From Acinetobacter sp. P8-3-8 (GTDB taxonomy: Bacteria > Pseudomonadota > Gammaproteobacteria > Pseudomonadales > Moraxellaceae): 48,325 nt of DNA. The notes beneath the pieces were generated by a model. The model saw only the letters and a program-made list of their open reading frames with translations, was not told the origin of the DNA and searched no databases. The translations under genes and the position numbers were made by a program. The stretch lies in the NCBI RefSeq assembly GCF_000214135.1, contig NZ_AFIE01000025.1, positions 1 to 48,325 on the forward strand. The letters run 5' to 3'. Positions 1 to 8,868 of this stretch are shown here, in pieces; positions within the stretch are counted from its first letter, which is position 1, and the number at the start of each line of letters is the position of its first letter.

Positions 1-6
1 CAACCA

Positions 7-40
7 ATAAAAAATGCATGTCCGAACATGCATTTTTTAT
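7..40. terminator. Bidirectional hairpin terminator
   Basis: A perfect 14-bp inverted repeat (7-20 with 27-40) has a 6-base loop. It starts with an A-run and ends with a T-run, so it can terminate transcription in both directions. It lies just past the end of the minus-strand RidA gene and probably also ends a plus-strand gene outside the window. Confidence 0.85.
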
Positions 41-82
41 TGCAACACTGAAAGTGATTATTACAATGTCTAAAGTTGAGCT

Positions 83-442
83 TTACTCAGGTTTGACTGC
101 AACAACAGTCAGCTCCACTAACACCCGTGGATCATAAAGTTTTGCTTCGACACAAGTACGAGGTAATGCATCAATATCTGCAACCCAAGCATCCCAAACT
201 TCATTGAACGCGGCATAGTCATTTTCAATGTCTTTTAAATAAATCGTCACCGATAAGATATGGCTTTTATCTGTGCCAGCATCGGCAAGAAATTGGTCAA
301 TGATGTCGAATGTTTGTTGCGTCTGTCCTTTAATATCTAAGTCAAAGTCAGAAGCCAATTGCCCTGCTAAATGCACCAAATTACCTGAAACAGCAATTTC
401 AGAAAAGCGATTTGACACATGCAAACGTTGTACAGCCATCAT
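83..442 (-). CDS. RidA/YjgF/UK114 family protein
   Basis: A 119-residue protein of the Rid family. Archetypal RidA hydrolyses reactive enamine/imine intermediates from PLP enzymes in the cytosol, but many paralogues have other or unknown substrates. The length is typical and the fold pattern is visible: a GQLASD segment near residue 27, a central TIYLKDI strand near 66, and a C-terminal RTCVEAKL segment whose Arg95 sits where the family has its substrate-carboxylate-binding arginine. Two consecutive Met codons open the frame; either could start it, with an AGAGA ribosome site just upstream. It is monocistronic and is followed by the hairpin at 7-40. The family is clear, but the subgroup and substrate are not. 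Confidence 0.85.
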   Translation of the reverse strand: MMAVQRLHVSNRFSEIAVSGNLVHLAGQLASDFDLDIKGQTQQTFDIIDQFLADAGTDKSHILSVTIYLKDIENDYAAFNEVWDAWVADIDALPRTCVEAKLYDPRVLVELTVVAVKPE

Positions 443-815
443 ATTTCTCTAATACAGATTATTAGGTAAAGTTTACGTGATCATGGTCATTCTGCAAATC
501 TAGTTTGTTGCAATCGGTTAAGTTTGTGCTGATTTTGCCAGTGGATCAATACGAATCAAAAGCTTGGTTTGAAAGATCAAGATGCAATTGTATTCAGGAC
601 AGACAATCAAATTGCCTAAGTTTAAAAAATGAATCTGTGCCATTCTCAATTGATTTAAACAAAAAGCAATCGAACTTTGTATTGGGCATAGTCGTCCTAG
701 CTGCTGATTTTTCGAAATATGTGTGTACATAACAGGTCTCGATATTATTTTGACTTGATTGTTTTAAGCAGGCTGTGAATGGTGATGCACCATTCACAAG
801 CGAGATGTTTTTTGA
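443..815. other. Intergenic region without a convincing gene
   Basis: These 373 bases separate the RidA gene from creD. Short overlapping frames exist on both strands (about 505-797) but have no ribosome site, domain or consistent codon use. A minus-strand stretch ending near 530 reads like the tail of an old protein, which may make it a relic. A perfect 11-bp inverted repeat with a 3-base loop lies at 774-798, just past the creD stop; it lacks a T-run, so it is a 3'-end hairpin rather than a classical terminator. Confidence 0.5.
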
Positions 816-2243
816 TTATCGAGGTGGGGTGTAGGTTCTTAGCTCACGCTCAGGTTTATTCCCAATGCTGTACCAATCAATATGGCGCGTAATAAACATC
901 ACAACTGCGAGGACAGCGAAGGCGATAATTGAACCCATTAAGAAAGTTTTGCTGGAAGATTGTAATAACATATACATAATGGTGTATAAGCTACTCAAAA
1001 TGATGCCAAACAAAGCGGCTGCTTTAAATCCTTTCATCACAAAATATAAATACCAAGTCATTAAGCCGATACAAGCAATCGCCGCTACGATATATGCCCA
1101 TGCAAAGGCATAATATTCACTGATTGAAAGCAATAGGACAAAGAATATACCTTGCGCCATTGCCACCAATGAGTATTGAATCGGGTGGATTCGCAAGCTT
1201 TTCAGCACTTCGAATAAGAAGAAGCAACCAAAGGTGATGATGATAATCACAATACCGTATTTAATCGCGCGATCTGTTTGGGTATAGACATTTACGGACT
1301 CTAAAAACTCAGTCGATAGACCAACTTTCTCGTGATTTATTGGTGTATAACCTGCTGTTTCAGCATAACTTGCTCTTTGTGTATAGTTACCTTGAGTGAA
1401 TTGGCGAGTGCAATCATTGCTTTCACAACGGATGAATTTGTTCAGGTTTTGATGACCTATGGCAATATTTTTCCATTGTGCATTGAATTGCTGTTGAGTG
1501 CTGGTATTATCATAAGGCAAGTTTTGCCCATCGTATTTGATATCGGCCCAATTGCCTTTGGCTTGATAAGTGACACTGCGGCTGGTTGGAATTAAGGTAA
1601 ATTTACTTAAACCTGTTAGATTCGCAGTTAAATCAAAGCGAAAGCCATTTTGAATCGCAGCAATTAATTCAGGATATTTCTTTGTAGAAATACGCATAAA
1701 ATCAAAACCTGAATCATCACTACCTTGAGCATTTATTTCAAAAGCATAATTTTTATTGAGTATTTTCAGTGTGGGTTGTTGATCTAAACCACGTGGGTCA
1801 TGGATTGGGAAAATAATTTCTGCACGATCCCAAAGATAGGTTTTATTTTCTAATGGGGTTTTTTGAAAGATTCCATTCGCTGTTAAATTGGCTTGATAGG
1901 TGATGGCACGATAAATTGTGCGTTTGTAGGTATCGTCTGAAACATTAAAGTTTGATGTCCATTGAGTGCTATCAGCACCGATATACATCCAGTTTTCTTC
2001 TGTGCATGGATAGGATTTTTTCTGTTCATCCAAACAGGTTTTCTGTTCTTGATACGGAACTTGTATATAAGGTGCGATGATGGTTTGTGGGCTGATATTA
2101 TTTTGCGAAATTTCTTTGAGGAATGCTTGTTGGTAAGCTTGGCGTTCTGAAACAAGGCTGGTAATAAAAAATAAGCCGATCCAGAAAATGGCGACCAGTA
2201 TGATGATCGCAATGATTTTAAGACTAAGGAAATGAGAGCGCAT
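816..2243 (-). CDS. creD: Inner membrane protein CreD
   Basis: A 475-residue CreD-family protein. An N-terminal membrane segment (about 9-30) is followed by a large, probably periplasmic domain (about 35-315) and a C-terminal block of about five to six membrane helices (about 325-455). This is the layout and usual length of CreD. CreD is the main effector of the CreBC regulon and is linked to envelope integrity and, in several gammaproteobacteria, to the beta-lactam response; its biochemical role is unknown. An AGGA ribosome site lies 7 bases before the ATG. It follows creC on the same strand with a 186-base gap that holds its own cre tag, so it is probably transcribed from a CreB-activated promoter as well as by read-through. 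Confidence 0.93.
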   Translation of the reverse strand: MRSHFLSLKIIAIIILVAIFWIGLFFITSLVSERQAYQQAFLKEISQNNISPQTIIAPYIQVPYQEQKTCLDEQKKSYPCTEENWMYIGADSTQWTSNFNVSDDTYKRTIYRAITYQANLTANGIFQKTPLENKTYLWDRAEIIFPIHDPRGLDQQPTLKILNKNYAFEINAQGSDDSGFDFMRISTKKYPELIAAIQNGFRFDLTANLTGLSKFTLIPTSRSVTYQAKGNWADIKYDGQNLPYDNTSTQQQFNAQWKNIAIGHQNLNKFIRCESNDCTRQFTQGNYTQRASYAETAGYTPINHEKVGLSTEFLESVNVYTQTDRAIKYGIVIIIITFGCFFLFEVLKSLRIHPIQYSLVAMAQGIFFVLLLSISEYYAFAWAYIVAAIACIGLMTWYLYFVMKGFKAAALFGIILSSLYTIMYMLLQSSSKTFLMGSIIAFAVLAVVMFITRHIDWYSIGNKPERELRTYTPPR

Positions 2244-2326
2244 AATGATTCCTGATGATTTGTTTTTTTCAGGACTAAGTATGTGAAAGTGAGATGGTTT
2301 TTGTTTGAGTTGGTTTTGATTTTTAG

Positions 2327-2342
2327 GTGAAGTTTAGGTGAA
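2327..2342 (-). promoter_or_regulatory. cre tag (CreB site) upstream of creD
   Basis: On the minus strand this reads TTCACCTAAACTTCAC, an exact match to the TTCAC-N6-TTCAC cre/blr tag known as the CreB (BlrA) binding direct repeat. It lies about 84 bases before the creD ATG, at a spacing suited to activating the creD promoter. The match is seen directly; binding is inferred from the family. Confidence 0.85.
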
Positions 2343-2429
2343 GTATTTTAAATCTTAATCTAAGAATTTATAAAAACAATAAATTTTAAAAACAAAAGCT
2401 TATACAAGAAGCTACGCTTTAAATTCTTG

Positions 2430-3896
2430 TTACGGCAATAAAATAGTCACCAATACGCCTTGTCGATGCGGTTCAATAATAGATAGGCGATGGGCTTGAA
2501 TATTTTGAATATCAATTTGTCCATGATGTTGTTCAATCACTTGTTTGACAATGCTTAAACCAATACCTGAACTGCGTTGCTGGGTAATTGGGCGAGGCAA
2601 TGAAAAATAAGTATCAAAGATTTGTGAGAGGGCGTATTCAGGAATCCATTCGCCTTCATTAAAGATCTGTAATTGAATTTTTTGCTGAGTTTGATGATGC
2701 AATTGAATCAGAATTTTTGCAGATTCTGCTGAAAAATCTAAAGCATTGTCCAAAAGATTGGCAATAGTTTGTTGTAACCAAAACCGATCTGCTCGAATCA
2801 TACAATCGGCTTCAACCTCCAATAAACATTGAATTTTCTTGGCTTGAATTTGACTGGCATGTTGATCTAAATCCTGTTGTATCAGCTCAGACAAATTAAA
2901 TTCTTGAATTTCAATTTGATATTTCGATTTTTCTAAACGTGTCAGTAACAGCATGCGATCAATCAAGGTTTTTAAGCGTTGGCTTTGCGTATGAATGTGA
3001 CCTGCAAACTGTTGTTGATCATTCAATGGTAAATCTTCTTTGAGCAATTCAGCACTGGCTTGAATCGCTGTAAGTGGGCTTTTTAACTCATGGGTTAAAG
3101 TATTGACATAATGTTCTACATAGGCACGATCTTCGAGTTTTTCACGCATATTTTCAACAGCTTGAGCCACTTGATTCAGTTCCTTGGCTGAACGAAAATA
3201 AGGCGTTTGATTCACTGGAGCAAGTGCTTGAGCGTATTTTCGAACACGGTCAATACTGTGTTTGAGCCAATAGGCGACCAAACTGGCAAGGAATAAACTC
3301 AGTAAAGTAATCCATGCGGCTTGGCGTAGTAATTGATCTTCTGCACGTTGAATATAAGGTTGCACAGAACTATTCGGTTTACCAATACTCACCACACCTA
3401 TTAGTTGTTGTCGATTCTGGGCAGTTTGATAATAGATTGGCGCAGCAATAAACATGGTGCTGCTATTGGAATCACCCTCATAACTGCGAGTAGAACGTAC
3501 GCCGTATTTACCTTGTAGCGTTAGATAAACATCATTCCACCGAGAATAATTCTGCCCCGTAGCAATGCCTTGTGAATCATAAATCACGATGCCTTTTGCA
3601 TTGGTAATATAGATTTGTTGGTTAATTTCTTTTTTATTATGCTGCCAAATATTGGCATTGAGTTTTCGATTCAGTGCATTTTGAATTTTTGCATCAAATT
3701 GTACGGTGCTGACTTTATTCTCATAGACATCTTCAGCGACTAACATGGCGATAATATTGGCATTTTCAGCGAGTGTGTCTTCAACGACTTGGCGCACATT
3801 GGGTTTTACTTGTTGGTTGAAGGTGTAGGACATAAACCACAACCCAAGCAAGATAATTAAGCCAAAGAAAAACCAAATACGAATAAAGATCGACAT
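2430..3896 (-). CDS. creC: Sensor histidine kinase CreC
   Basis: A 488-residue membrane kinase paired with CreB. An N-terminal helix (about 5-25), a periplasmic sensor region (about 26-190) and a second helix (about 193-212) are followed by a linker, the dimerization helix with phosphoacceptor His269 in HELKSP, and an ATPase domain with an N-box (NLLDNALDF) and a GIGLSIV G-box near the C-terminus. Gene order and length match CreC. It lies 7 bases after creB, so the two are cotranscribed. No strong ribosome site is seen before the ATG, so translation may depend on coupling to creB. The signal sensed is not readable from sequence. Confidence 0.92.
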   Translation of the reverse strand: MSIFIRIWFFFGLIILLGLWFMSYTFNQQVKPNVRQVVEDTLAENANIIAMLVAEDVYENKVSTVQFDAKIQNALNRKLNANIWQHNKKEINQQIYITNAKGIVIYDSQGIATGQNYSRWNDVYLTLQGKYGVRSTRSYEGDSNSSTMFIAAPIYYQTAQNRQQLIGVVSIGKPNSSVQPYIQRAEDQLLRQAAWITLLSLFLASLVAYWLKHSIDRVRKYAQALAPVNQTPYFRSAKELNQVAQAVENMREKLEDRAYVEHYVNTLTHELKSPLTAIQASAELLKEDLPLNDQQQFAGHIHTQSQRLKTLIDRMLLLTRLEKSKYQIEIQEFNLSELIQQDLDQHASQIQAKKIQCLLEVEADCMIRADRFWLQQTIANLLDNALDFSAESAKILIQLHHQTQQKIQLQIFNEGEWIPEYALSQIFDTYFSLPRPITQQRSSGIGLSIVKQVIEQHHGQIDIQNIQAHRLSIIEPHRQGVLVTILLP

Positions 3897-3903
3897 GGTG
3901 TGA

Positions 3904-4617
3904 TCACATCCGTTTTAGGCTATAACCAAAACCACGATGCGTTGTGATCGGGTCATGTTCAGCTGAAATGTGTTTGAGTTTTTGCCTTAAACTTTTGATA
4001 TGGGTATCGACAGTACGTTCTAAACTATGTTCAGGATGTTCCCAAATATGATCCATCAATTGTTGACGACTAAAGACTTGTTCAGGATGATCGATTAACA
4101 ATTTTAATAAGCGGTATTCATAACGAGTCAGTTGTAAGGCACTGCCTTGATAATGAATTTGCAGTGATTCATCCATACATTGCCAAGTTTTTGCAGTGAT
4201 TTCTTGTATCTCAATCGTGCTTTGAGCAGCTTGTAATTGGCTTTGTATGTCCATTCTGCGCCAAATGGCTTTAATACGAGAAACAATTTCACGTGAACTA
4301 AAAGGCTTGGTACAGTAATCATCTGCGCCAATTTCCAGTCCTACAATTCGATCAATTTCATCATCTCGTGCAGTTAAAAATAGTAGTGGCGTATGGTTAA
4401 ACTGACGAATTTTTTTACACACATCAAAGCCGTTTATATCGGGTAAACCGACATCTAAAATAATAAAATCAAAAGTTTGCTGTTGAACAAAAGTAATTGC
4501 TTGAGTACCTGTATTGGCCCAAGTGACTTGCCATTCTTCACGTTCCAGTGCATAGCGTAAGGGCATGAGAATTGCGGCATCATCTTCAACACAGAGAATC
4601 TGTTTTTTATTATTCAT
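3904..4617 (-). CDS. creB: Response regulator CreB
   Basis: A 237-residue OmpR/PhoB-type regulator. The receiver domain (1-120) has the acidic pair E11/D12, phosphoacceptor Asp55 in LDVGLPD, and the conserved Lys104 in TKPF. A winged-helix DNA-binding domain occupies about 140-237 and includes the RTVDTHIKSLRQKL recognition segment. Phosphorylated CreB activates genes with the TTCAC-N6-TTCAC tag; such tags are present upstream of this gene and of creD. It is first gene of creB-creC-creD, with a short AAAGAG ribosome site. Identity as CreB rather than another OmpR-type regulator rests on the adjacent creC and creD and on the tags. Confidence 0.93.
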   Translation of the reverse strand: MNNKKQILCVEDDAAILMPLRYALEREEWQVTWANTGTQAITFVQQQTFDFIILDVGLPDINGFDVCKKIRQFNHTPLLFLTARDDEIDRIVGLEIGADDYCTKPFSSREIVSRIKAIWRRMDIQSQLQAAQSTIEIQEITAKTWQCMDESLQIHYQGSALQLTRYEYRLLKLLIDHPEQVFSRQQLMDHIWEHPEHSLERTVDTHIKSLRQKLKHISAEHDPITTHRGFGYSLKRM

Positions 4618-5040
4618 TGCTCTTTGAATATTGTGAAATCATTTTGAGTGTACTGAAATTCTGTTTTTTAGGCGAATGAATTTTGTGTGAAGTTTCCGTG
4701 AACTTTGTGATTGTATTGAAAATTTTGGCGTGATATTAAAAATAAAGCAGATGTTTTGAAGTTGGGGATGACCCATGAAAATGTTCGAAGCGCCCTGTAA
4801 TATTCGGATTTGATCGTCTCGCCAATCACAGGACAGCAGTGCAAAAGTATTGGTGACTTTTGCTATCTTCAGCAACAGCATGGGTAATGTATTGCGCCAA
4901 ATAGATTACTCTAATTTTAATCAAGGTTGGTAAATATTTAACCGAAACACGTTCTTTTGATTGAAAATTAGTCAAAAAATTTTATTTTTAATTGTTCTTT
5001 ATTTTCGAAATAAAAATTGACCCTCTCTGCATATAGCCAA
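4618..5040. other. creB upstream region with no gene
   Basis: These 423 bases between dinB and creB hold the creB promoter region and cre tag. A minus-strand frame at 4639-4881 runs through the tag, has no ribosome site and resembles nothing I know. Plus-strand fragments near 4773-4910 read as short coding-like pieces broken by stops, which may be an old relic. An AT-rich imperfect palindrome lies near 5000-5016. Confidence 0.4.
4687..4702 (-). promoter_or_regulatory. cre tag (CreB site) upstream of creB
   Basis: The minus strand reads TTCACGGAAACTTCAC, a perfect TTCAC-N6-TTCAC direct repeat with the same 6-base spacer as the creD tag. It lies about 70 bases before the creB ATG, which suggests that CreB activates its own operon. 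Confidence 0.8.
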
Positions 5041-6096
5041 TCACCATAAAGACAATTGTGTTTCATCCTGTTGTTCTGTGAGTTGGTATAAACCTACGCC
5101 AATCAAGCGAAATTGAAGATGTTCAGGAATCTGCATTTCTTGTAGTAAAAGTTTGATGACTTGTACCATGTCTTGTTGTGAATTTAACGCAAGTTTAAAG
5201 CTTTTACTATGTTGTAAAACTTGGAAATTCTTCAGTTTTAATTTGACGTTTACGCCACGTGCTTGCATTTGCTTTTTTTGCAAACTGAGCCAAACACGTT
5301 CAATCAAATTATCCCAATATGGCGAACATTGCGTGATACTTAAATCATCATCGAAGGTAATTTCCTTAGAAATTTGTTGTCGCTGTCGTTCAGCTTGTAC
5401 AGGACGCTCATCAATGCCTTGCGCATATAAAAAAAGTTGTTTGCCGTATTTGCCAAAATGATGAATCAGGACATTTTCATCCACTTGTTGTAAATCACCC
5501 AAAGTTTCAAGATTTAAACTTTTTAATTTCTCTTGAGTGACTTTGCCTACTCCCGGAATCTTTTTTAATGGCAGATCGTGAATAAAATGCTGTACCTGGC
5601 TGGGTTTAATGATGCAAATCCCATTCGGTTTATTCCAATCGGATGCAATTTTTGCCAAAAACTTATTGGGTGCGACACCTGCCGAAGCTGTTAAACCTGT
5701 TGTTTTAAAAATATCTGCTCTAATGCATTCGGCAACTTCAGTTGCACTAGGGATATTCTGTAAATTTTCAGTGACATCAAGGAAAGCTTCATCCAAAGAC
5801 AGGGGTTCAATGGTTGAGGTATAGTGCTGAAAAATTTGATGAATCTGCTGGGATACTTCGCGATATTTTTCAAAATTGGGTTCAATCACCACCACTTGAG
5901 GGCAAAGTTTCCTCGCTTGAGCCATCGCCATTGCAGAACGTAATCCAAACTGCCGTGCAGGGTAAGAGGCAGCAGCAATCACAGCCCGTGGATGATGTGA
6001 AGAAACCACCACAGGTAAATGTTTTAAGTCGGGACGCTCACGTAGTTCTACAGAGGCGTAGAATGCATCCATATCAATATGAATGATTTTTCTCAT
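5041..6096 (-). CDS. dinB: DNA polymerase IV (Y-family translesion polymerase)
   Basis: A 351-residue polymerase, the same length as E. coli DinB. The N-terminal [12 protein letters not shown] block supplies catalytic Asp8, and SLDEAFLD supplies Asp102/Glu103. Tyr13 occupies the steric-gate position, where DinB has Phe or Tyr. A helix-hairpin-helix segment with [10 protein letters not shown] (about 178-187) and the little-finger domain (about 240-340) follow. The C-terminus ends in a QLSLW-type tail compatible with binding the beta clamp. It copies past lesions at low fidelity and can raise mutation rates under stress. It is monocistronic with its own upstream region; I see no LexA-type operator, which is consistent with Acinetobacter lacking a canonical LexA. 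Confidence 0.96.
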   Translation of the reverse strand: MRKIIHIDMDAFYASVELRERPDLKHLPVVVSSHHPRAVIAAASYPARQFGLRSAMAMAQARKLCPQVVVIEPNFEKYREVSQQIHQIFQHYTSTIEPLSLDEAFLDVTENLQNIPSATEVAECIRADIFKTTGLTASAGVAPNKFLAKIASDWNKPNGICIIKPSQVQHFIHDLPLKKIPGVGKVTQEKLKSLNLETLGDLQQVDENVLIHHFGKYGKQLFLYAQGIDERPVQAERQRQQISKEITFDDDLSITQCSPYWDNLIERVWLSLQKKQMQARGVNVKLKLKNFQVLQHSKSFKLALNSQQDMVQVIKLLLQEMQIPEHLQFRLIGVGLYQLTEQQDETQLSLW

Positions 6097-6239
6097 AAAT
6101 TACAGTGCCAAACTGCTGTGTGATTATTTTAACCGATATTGATTTGCTTCAATTTATTTATTTAGGTTTGGTCAATTTTATGCGACAGATTGTGTCCAGA
6201 TAAACTATTTTTAAATCTTACATCAAATACAATATGGCT

Positions 6240-7004
6240 TCATTTCTCTGCCTGAATCACCTGATTTTTTTCTAAAAAGGTTTTCCATTCATCTGCGCTA
6301 CCATGGAAAACATTCAAATCGACTGGTTTGGTGATCCCTTGAATGGAACCTTGATTTGTTTGTTGCCAAAATGTCCACGGACGACCATCTTTTAAATCAG
6401 GTTGTTCTTTATATTCACGAATCCAAATCGGTGTGTCCTTAAATTCACCGACTAAAATAATGTTATAAAAATTTTTAGATGTATAGAAAATGGGTTGCTT
6501 CGAATAATAGTGATGTAAGTCATCATGTATGATTTTAATTTGTTTTAATAATTGCTCTTTGGTAAAAGTATTAATGCAGTTGCTGTCATATTCCAAGTCA
6601 ATGACTGGTGGCAAAGCATTGGTTTTATTGGGAACAGATTGAATAAAATTCTGTGCTTGTATTTTGCCATCACGGCATAAACGATAGAAATGATATGCGC
6701 CGACATGCATGCCACGTTCACGTGCTTCTAACCAATAATCTTGAAATTTATCATCTTTATAATCACCACCCTCAGTGGCTTTTAGATATACAAATTGATA
6801 CTGTTGAGGAGAGATTTTTTTCCAATCAATCACACCTTGATGGTGAGATACATCAAAACCTTTGATTGGATAAGTTTCCGCAGCAGCCTTGTTGTTATAG
6901 AAAATTGCCAAACTTATGCTAATAACACAACATAAAAGCGCAATCACAACTGCTGAAACATAGCGTGTACGTTTTGTTGATTGCTTTACAGATTGTTTAG
7001 GCAT
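6240..7004 (-). CDS. GH25 family lysozyme-like protein, membrane anchored
   Basis: A 254-residue protein with a basic N-terminus and one hydrophobic segment (about 15-36), which acts as an uncleaved anchor or signal peptide and places the rest in the periplasm. The remainder is a glycoside hydrolase family 25 (Chalaropsis-type muramidase) domain: GFDVSHHQG at 49-57 with Asp51, KATEGG at 75-80, GAYHFY at 102-107, and the catalytic DLE motif with Asp136 and Glu138. The conserved acids suggest an active enzyme that cuts peptidoglycan between MurNAc and GlcNAc. It stands alone between dinB and the MdtD-type exporter, with no holin or phage gene nearby, so a host cell-wall role is more likely than lysis. 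Confidence 0.88.
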   Translation of the reverse strand: MPKQSVKQSTKRTRYVSAVVIALLCCVISISLAIFYNNKAAAETYPIKGFDVSHHQGVIDWKKISPQQYQFVYLKATEGGDYKDDKFQDYWLEARERGMHVGAYHFYRLCRDGKIQAQNFIQSVPNKTNALPPVIDLEYDSNCINTFTKEQLLKQIKIIHDDLHHYYSKQPIFYTSKNFYNIILVGEFKDTPIWIREYKEQPDLKDGRPWTFWQQTNQGSIQGITKPVDLNVFHGSADEWKTFLEKNQVIQAEK

Positions 7005-7093
7005 GAATTTTCGATCTATTCGGATGGGCTTAGTTTAACGTGATCTGCATCTCAAAACCATGGTGAAGCGCACAGGCGGAGAACATACAAACT

Positions 7094-8485
7094 TTAAGTT
7101 GCCTGATCTTTTGGGATTTGATAGAAAATCAATGCAGTGATGATATTGATTGTTCCCAAGCAGATGAGGGTGGTATGGAAGGCCTGAGTGATATGTTGCT
7201 CTCCAAAATACGTGGTAAATACATTTAATAATGCACCAGCCAATGCGACACCAATACTCATCGAAAGCATCATAATCATTGACAAAAAGCTGTTACCGCT
7301 ACTGGCATCTTGCTGAGCTAAGTCTTTGAGGGTAAAAGTATTCATAGTCACAAATTGCAATGAGTTTAATGTGCCGAAAATAAAGAAATGTAAAGCTCTT
7401 AACCATGTTGGCGTATCGGCTGTGGTCAGTGCAAAACTGGCAATACATGCGCCGACCAAAAAGGTATTGATTAACAATAATCTGCGATAGCCGAGTCGAG
7501 AAATAATTGGACGAATAATGGGTTTGGAAAATAATGACCCTAAAACCATCGGTGTCATCATGATCCCCGTCATTAACGGTTCCATTTTAAAAGCAATTTG
7601 TAGCATCAATGGCAAAATAAAAGGAATCGCATTGCTTCCAAAACGAGCAAAGAAATTGCCTAAAACGCCAATGGCATACATTTTATTTTTAAATAATGTA
7701 CTGCGAAATAAGGCATTTTGATGGGTATGTGCATGATAGGCATAGAGTAAGGTTGCAATGATTCCAGCAACCAATAAGCCAATACTAAAACTTTTTGAAA
7801 CTTCATGGCTGGCAATATTTTCAATCCCTAAAGCCATTCCAACCATTGCAATGACCAGTAAAACAAAACCACTTAAATCAAATTTTTTCACTGTAGGTTC
7901 GGTGGCATTTGGCATAGCTTTAAAGGTGAGTAACATACCTAAAAGCCCGATGGGTAAATTGATCAGAAAGATCCAGTGCCAAGATGCGACTTCAACCAGC
8001 CATCCACCCAGTGTTGGCCCCATAAGTGGCCCCATTAAACCTGCCAAACTCATTAGACTCATCGCAGATAAAAACTGTTCACGTGGAATCAGTTTGAGCA
8101 TGGCTAAACGCCCAACAGGGAGCAATAATGCACCGCCAATCCCTTGGAGCACTCGAAAAGCAATCAATGTATTGAAACTATTGGAAAGGGCACAACCTAA
8201 AGAAGCTGTTGTAAAAATAACAATCGCTGTGAAAAAGGTATTTCTAACGCCAAAACGATCTGCTAACCAACCACTTAAAGGAATACAGGCAGCGACTGAA
8301 AGCACATAACTAATGACGACACCATGCATACGCAATGGATTTTCATGCAAACTGTTCGCCATCGCAGGCAACGCCGTGTTGATAATCGTGGTGTCTAAAC
8401 CTTGCATGAAAAAGCCAATCGAAACTAAAAACACCAATAGATAAAATTGGGGCTGTAATTTTTGATGCGATGGCGTGGCTGTCAT
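7094..8485 (-). CDS. mdtD: MdtD-like DHA2-family MFS exporter
   Basis: A 463-residue major facilitator protein of the 14-helix drug:H+ antiporter-2 family. Motif A appears as GWLADRFGVRNTF after helix 2 and motif C as the glycine-rich LMGPLMGPTLGGWL near residue 155. SFFMQGLDTTIINTALP-like residues near the N-terminus and an ASSGNSFLSMIM segment near 390 closely follow E. coli MdtD. MdtD exports citrate/iron complexes or drugs in enterics; the substrate here is unknown. It is not next to an mdtABC RND pump as in E. coli. It is monocistronic and divergent from the PiT-like gene across a 383-base AT-rich gap. Confidence 0.85.
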   Translation of the reverse strand: MTATPSHQKLQPQFYLLVFLVSIGFFMQGLDTTIINTALPAMANSLHENPLRMHGVVISYVLSVAACIPLSGWLADRFGVRNTFFTAIVIFTTASLGCALSNSFNTLIAFRVLQGIGGALLLPVGRLAMLKLIPREQFLSAMSLMSLAGLMGPLMGPTLGGWLVEVASWHWIFLINLPIGLLGMLLTFKAMPNATEPTVKKFDLSGFVLLVIAMVGMALGIENIASHEVSKSFSIGLLVAGIIATLLYAYHAHTHQNALFRSTLFKNKMYAIGVLGNFFARFGSNAIPFILPLMLQIAFKMEPLMTGIMMTPMVLGSLFSKPIIRPIISRLGYRRLLLINTFLVGACIASFALTTADTPTWLRALHFFIFGTLNSLQFVTMNTFTLKDLAQQDASSGNSFLSMIMMLSMSIGVALAGALLNVFTTYFGEQHITQAFHTTLICLGTINIITALIFYQIPKDQAT

Positions 8486-8868
8486 ATATCTTTTTAAATA
8501 TAAAATTTTAGAATTATTTTAAAACATTCATTCTGCTAAATCTGTAGGAAAATGTTGTATTTATTCAGTGTGCTAAAGTGGATTGATGACGCTAAATTGA
8601 ATGTGTAAAAGTCACTCAAATAGACGCAAAAAATCTATAATCAATCTTGATGATGGATCATCACCAAAGTTGTTTTATTTATGAATATATTCAATTATTT
8701 ATAAGTAAATTTTAATTTAGATATTTTATTTTCCACATAATCTGGAAAATTAAACGTTTGCAAATTCACAAAAGTGTCATAATCTCGCAGACATTTATCA
8801 AAATAAAGAATGCTTTCTATGCGTTTGACTATGCATCTGACCATGCATCTAAAAAGAGGTTTAGCACA
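8486..8868. other. Divergent intergenic region
   Basis: This AT-rich 383-base region lies between the divergent MdtD-like and PiT-like genes and should hold both promoters. The plus-strand frame stays open from 8758, but that extension has no ribosome site and includes a direct repeat of ATGCATCT (8831-8838 and 8843-8850). I see no other gene. Confidence 0.5.

Noticed and set aside
505-797. Overlapping frames on both strands between the RidA gene and creD
   Set aside because: No ribosome site, no recognisable domain and mutual overlap; noted only as possible relics.
4639-4881. 80-codon minus-strand frame upstream of creB
   Set aside because: It runs through the cre tag and promoter region and has no coding character.
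7758-8309. 183-codon plus-strand frame opposite the MdtD-like gene
   Set aside because: It lies antisense to a well-supported transporter, is rich in Lys, Ile and Pro from mirrored membrane codons and has no ribosome site.
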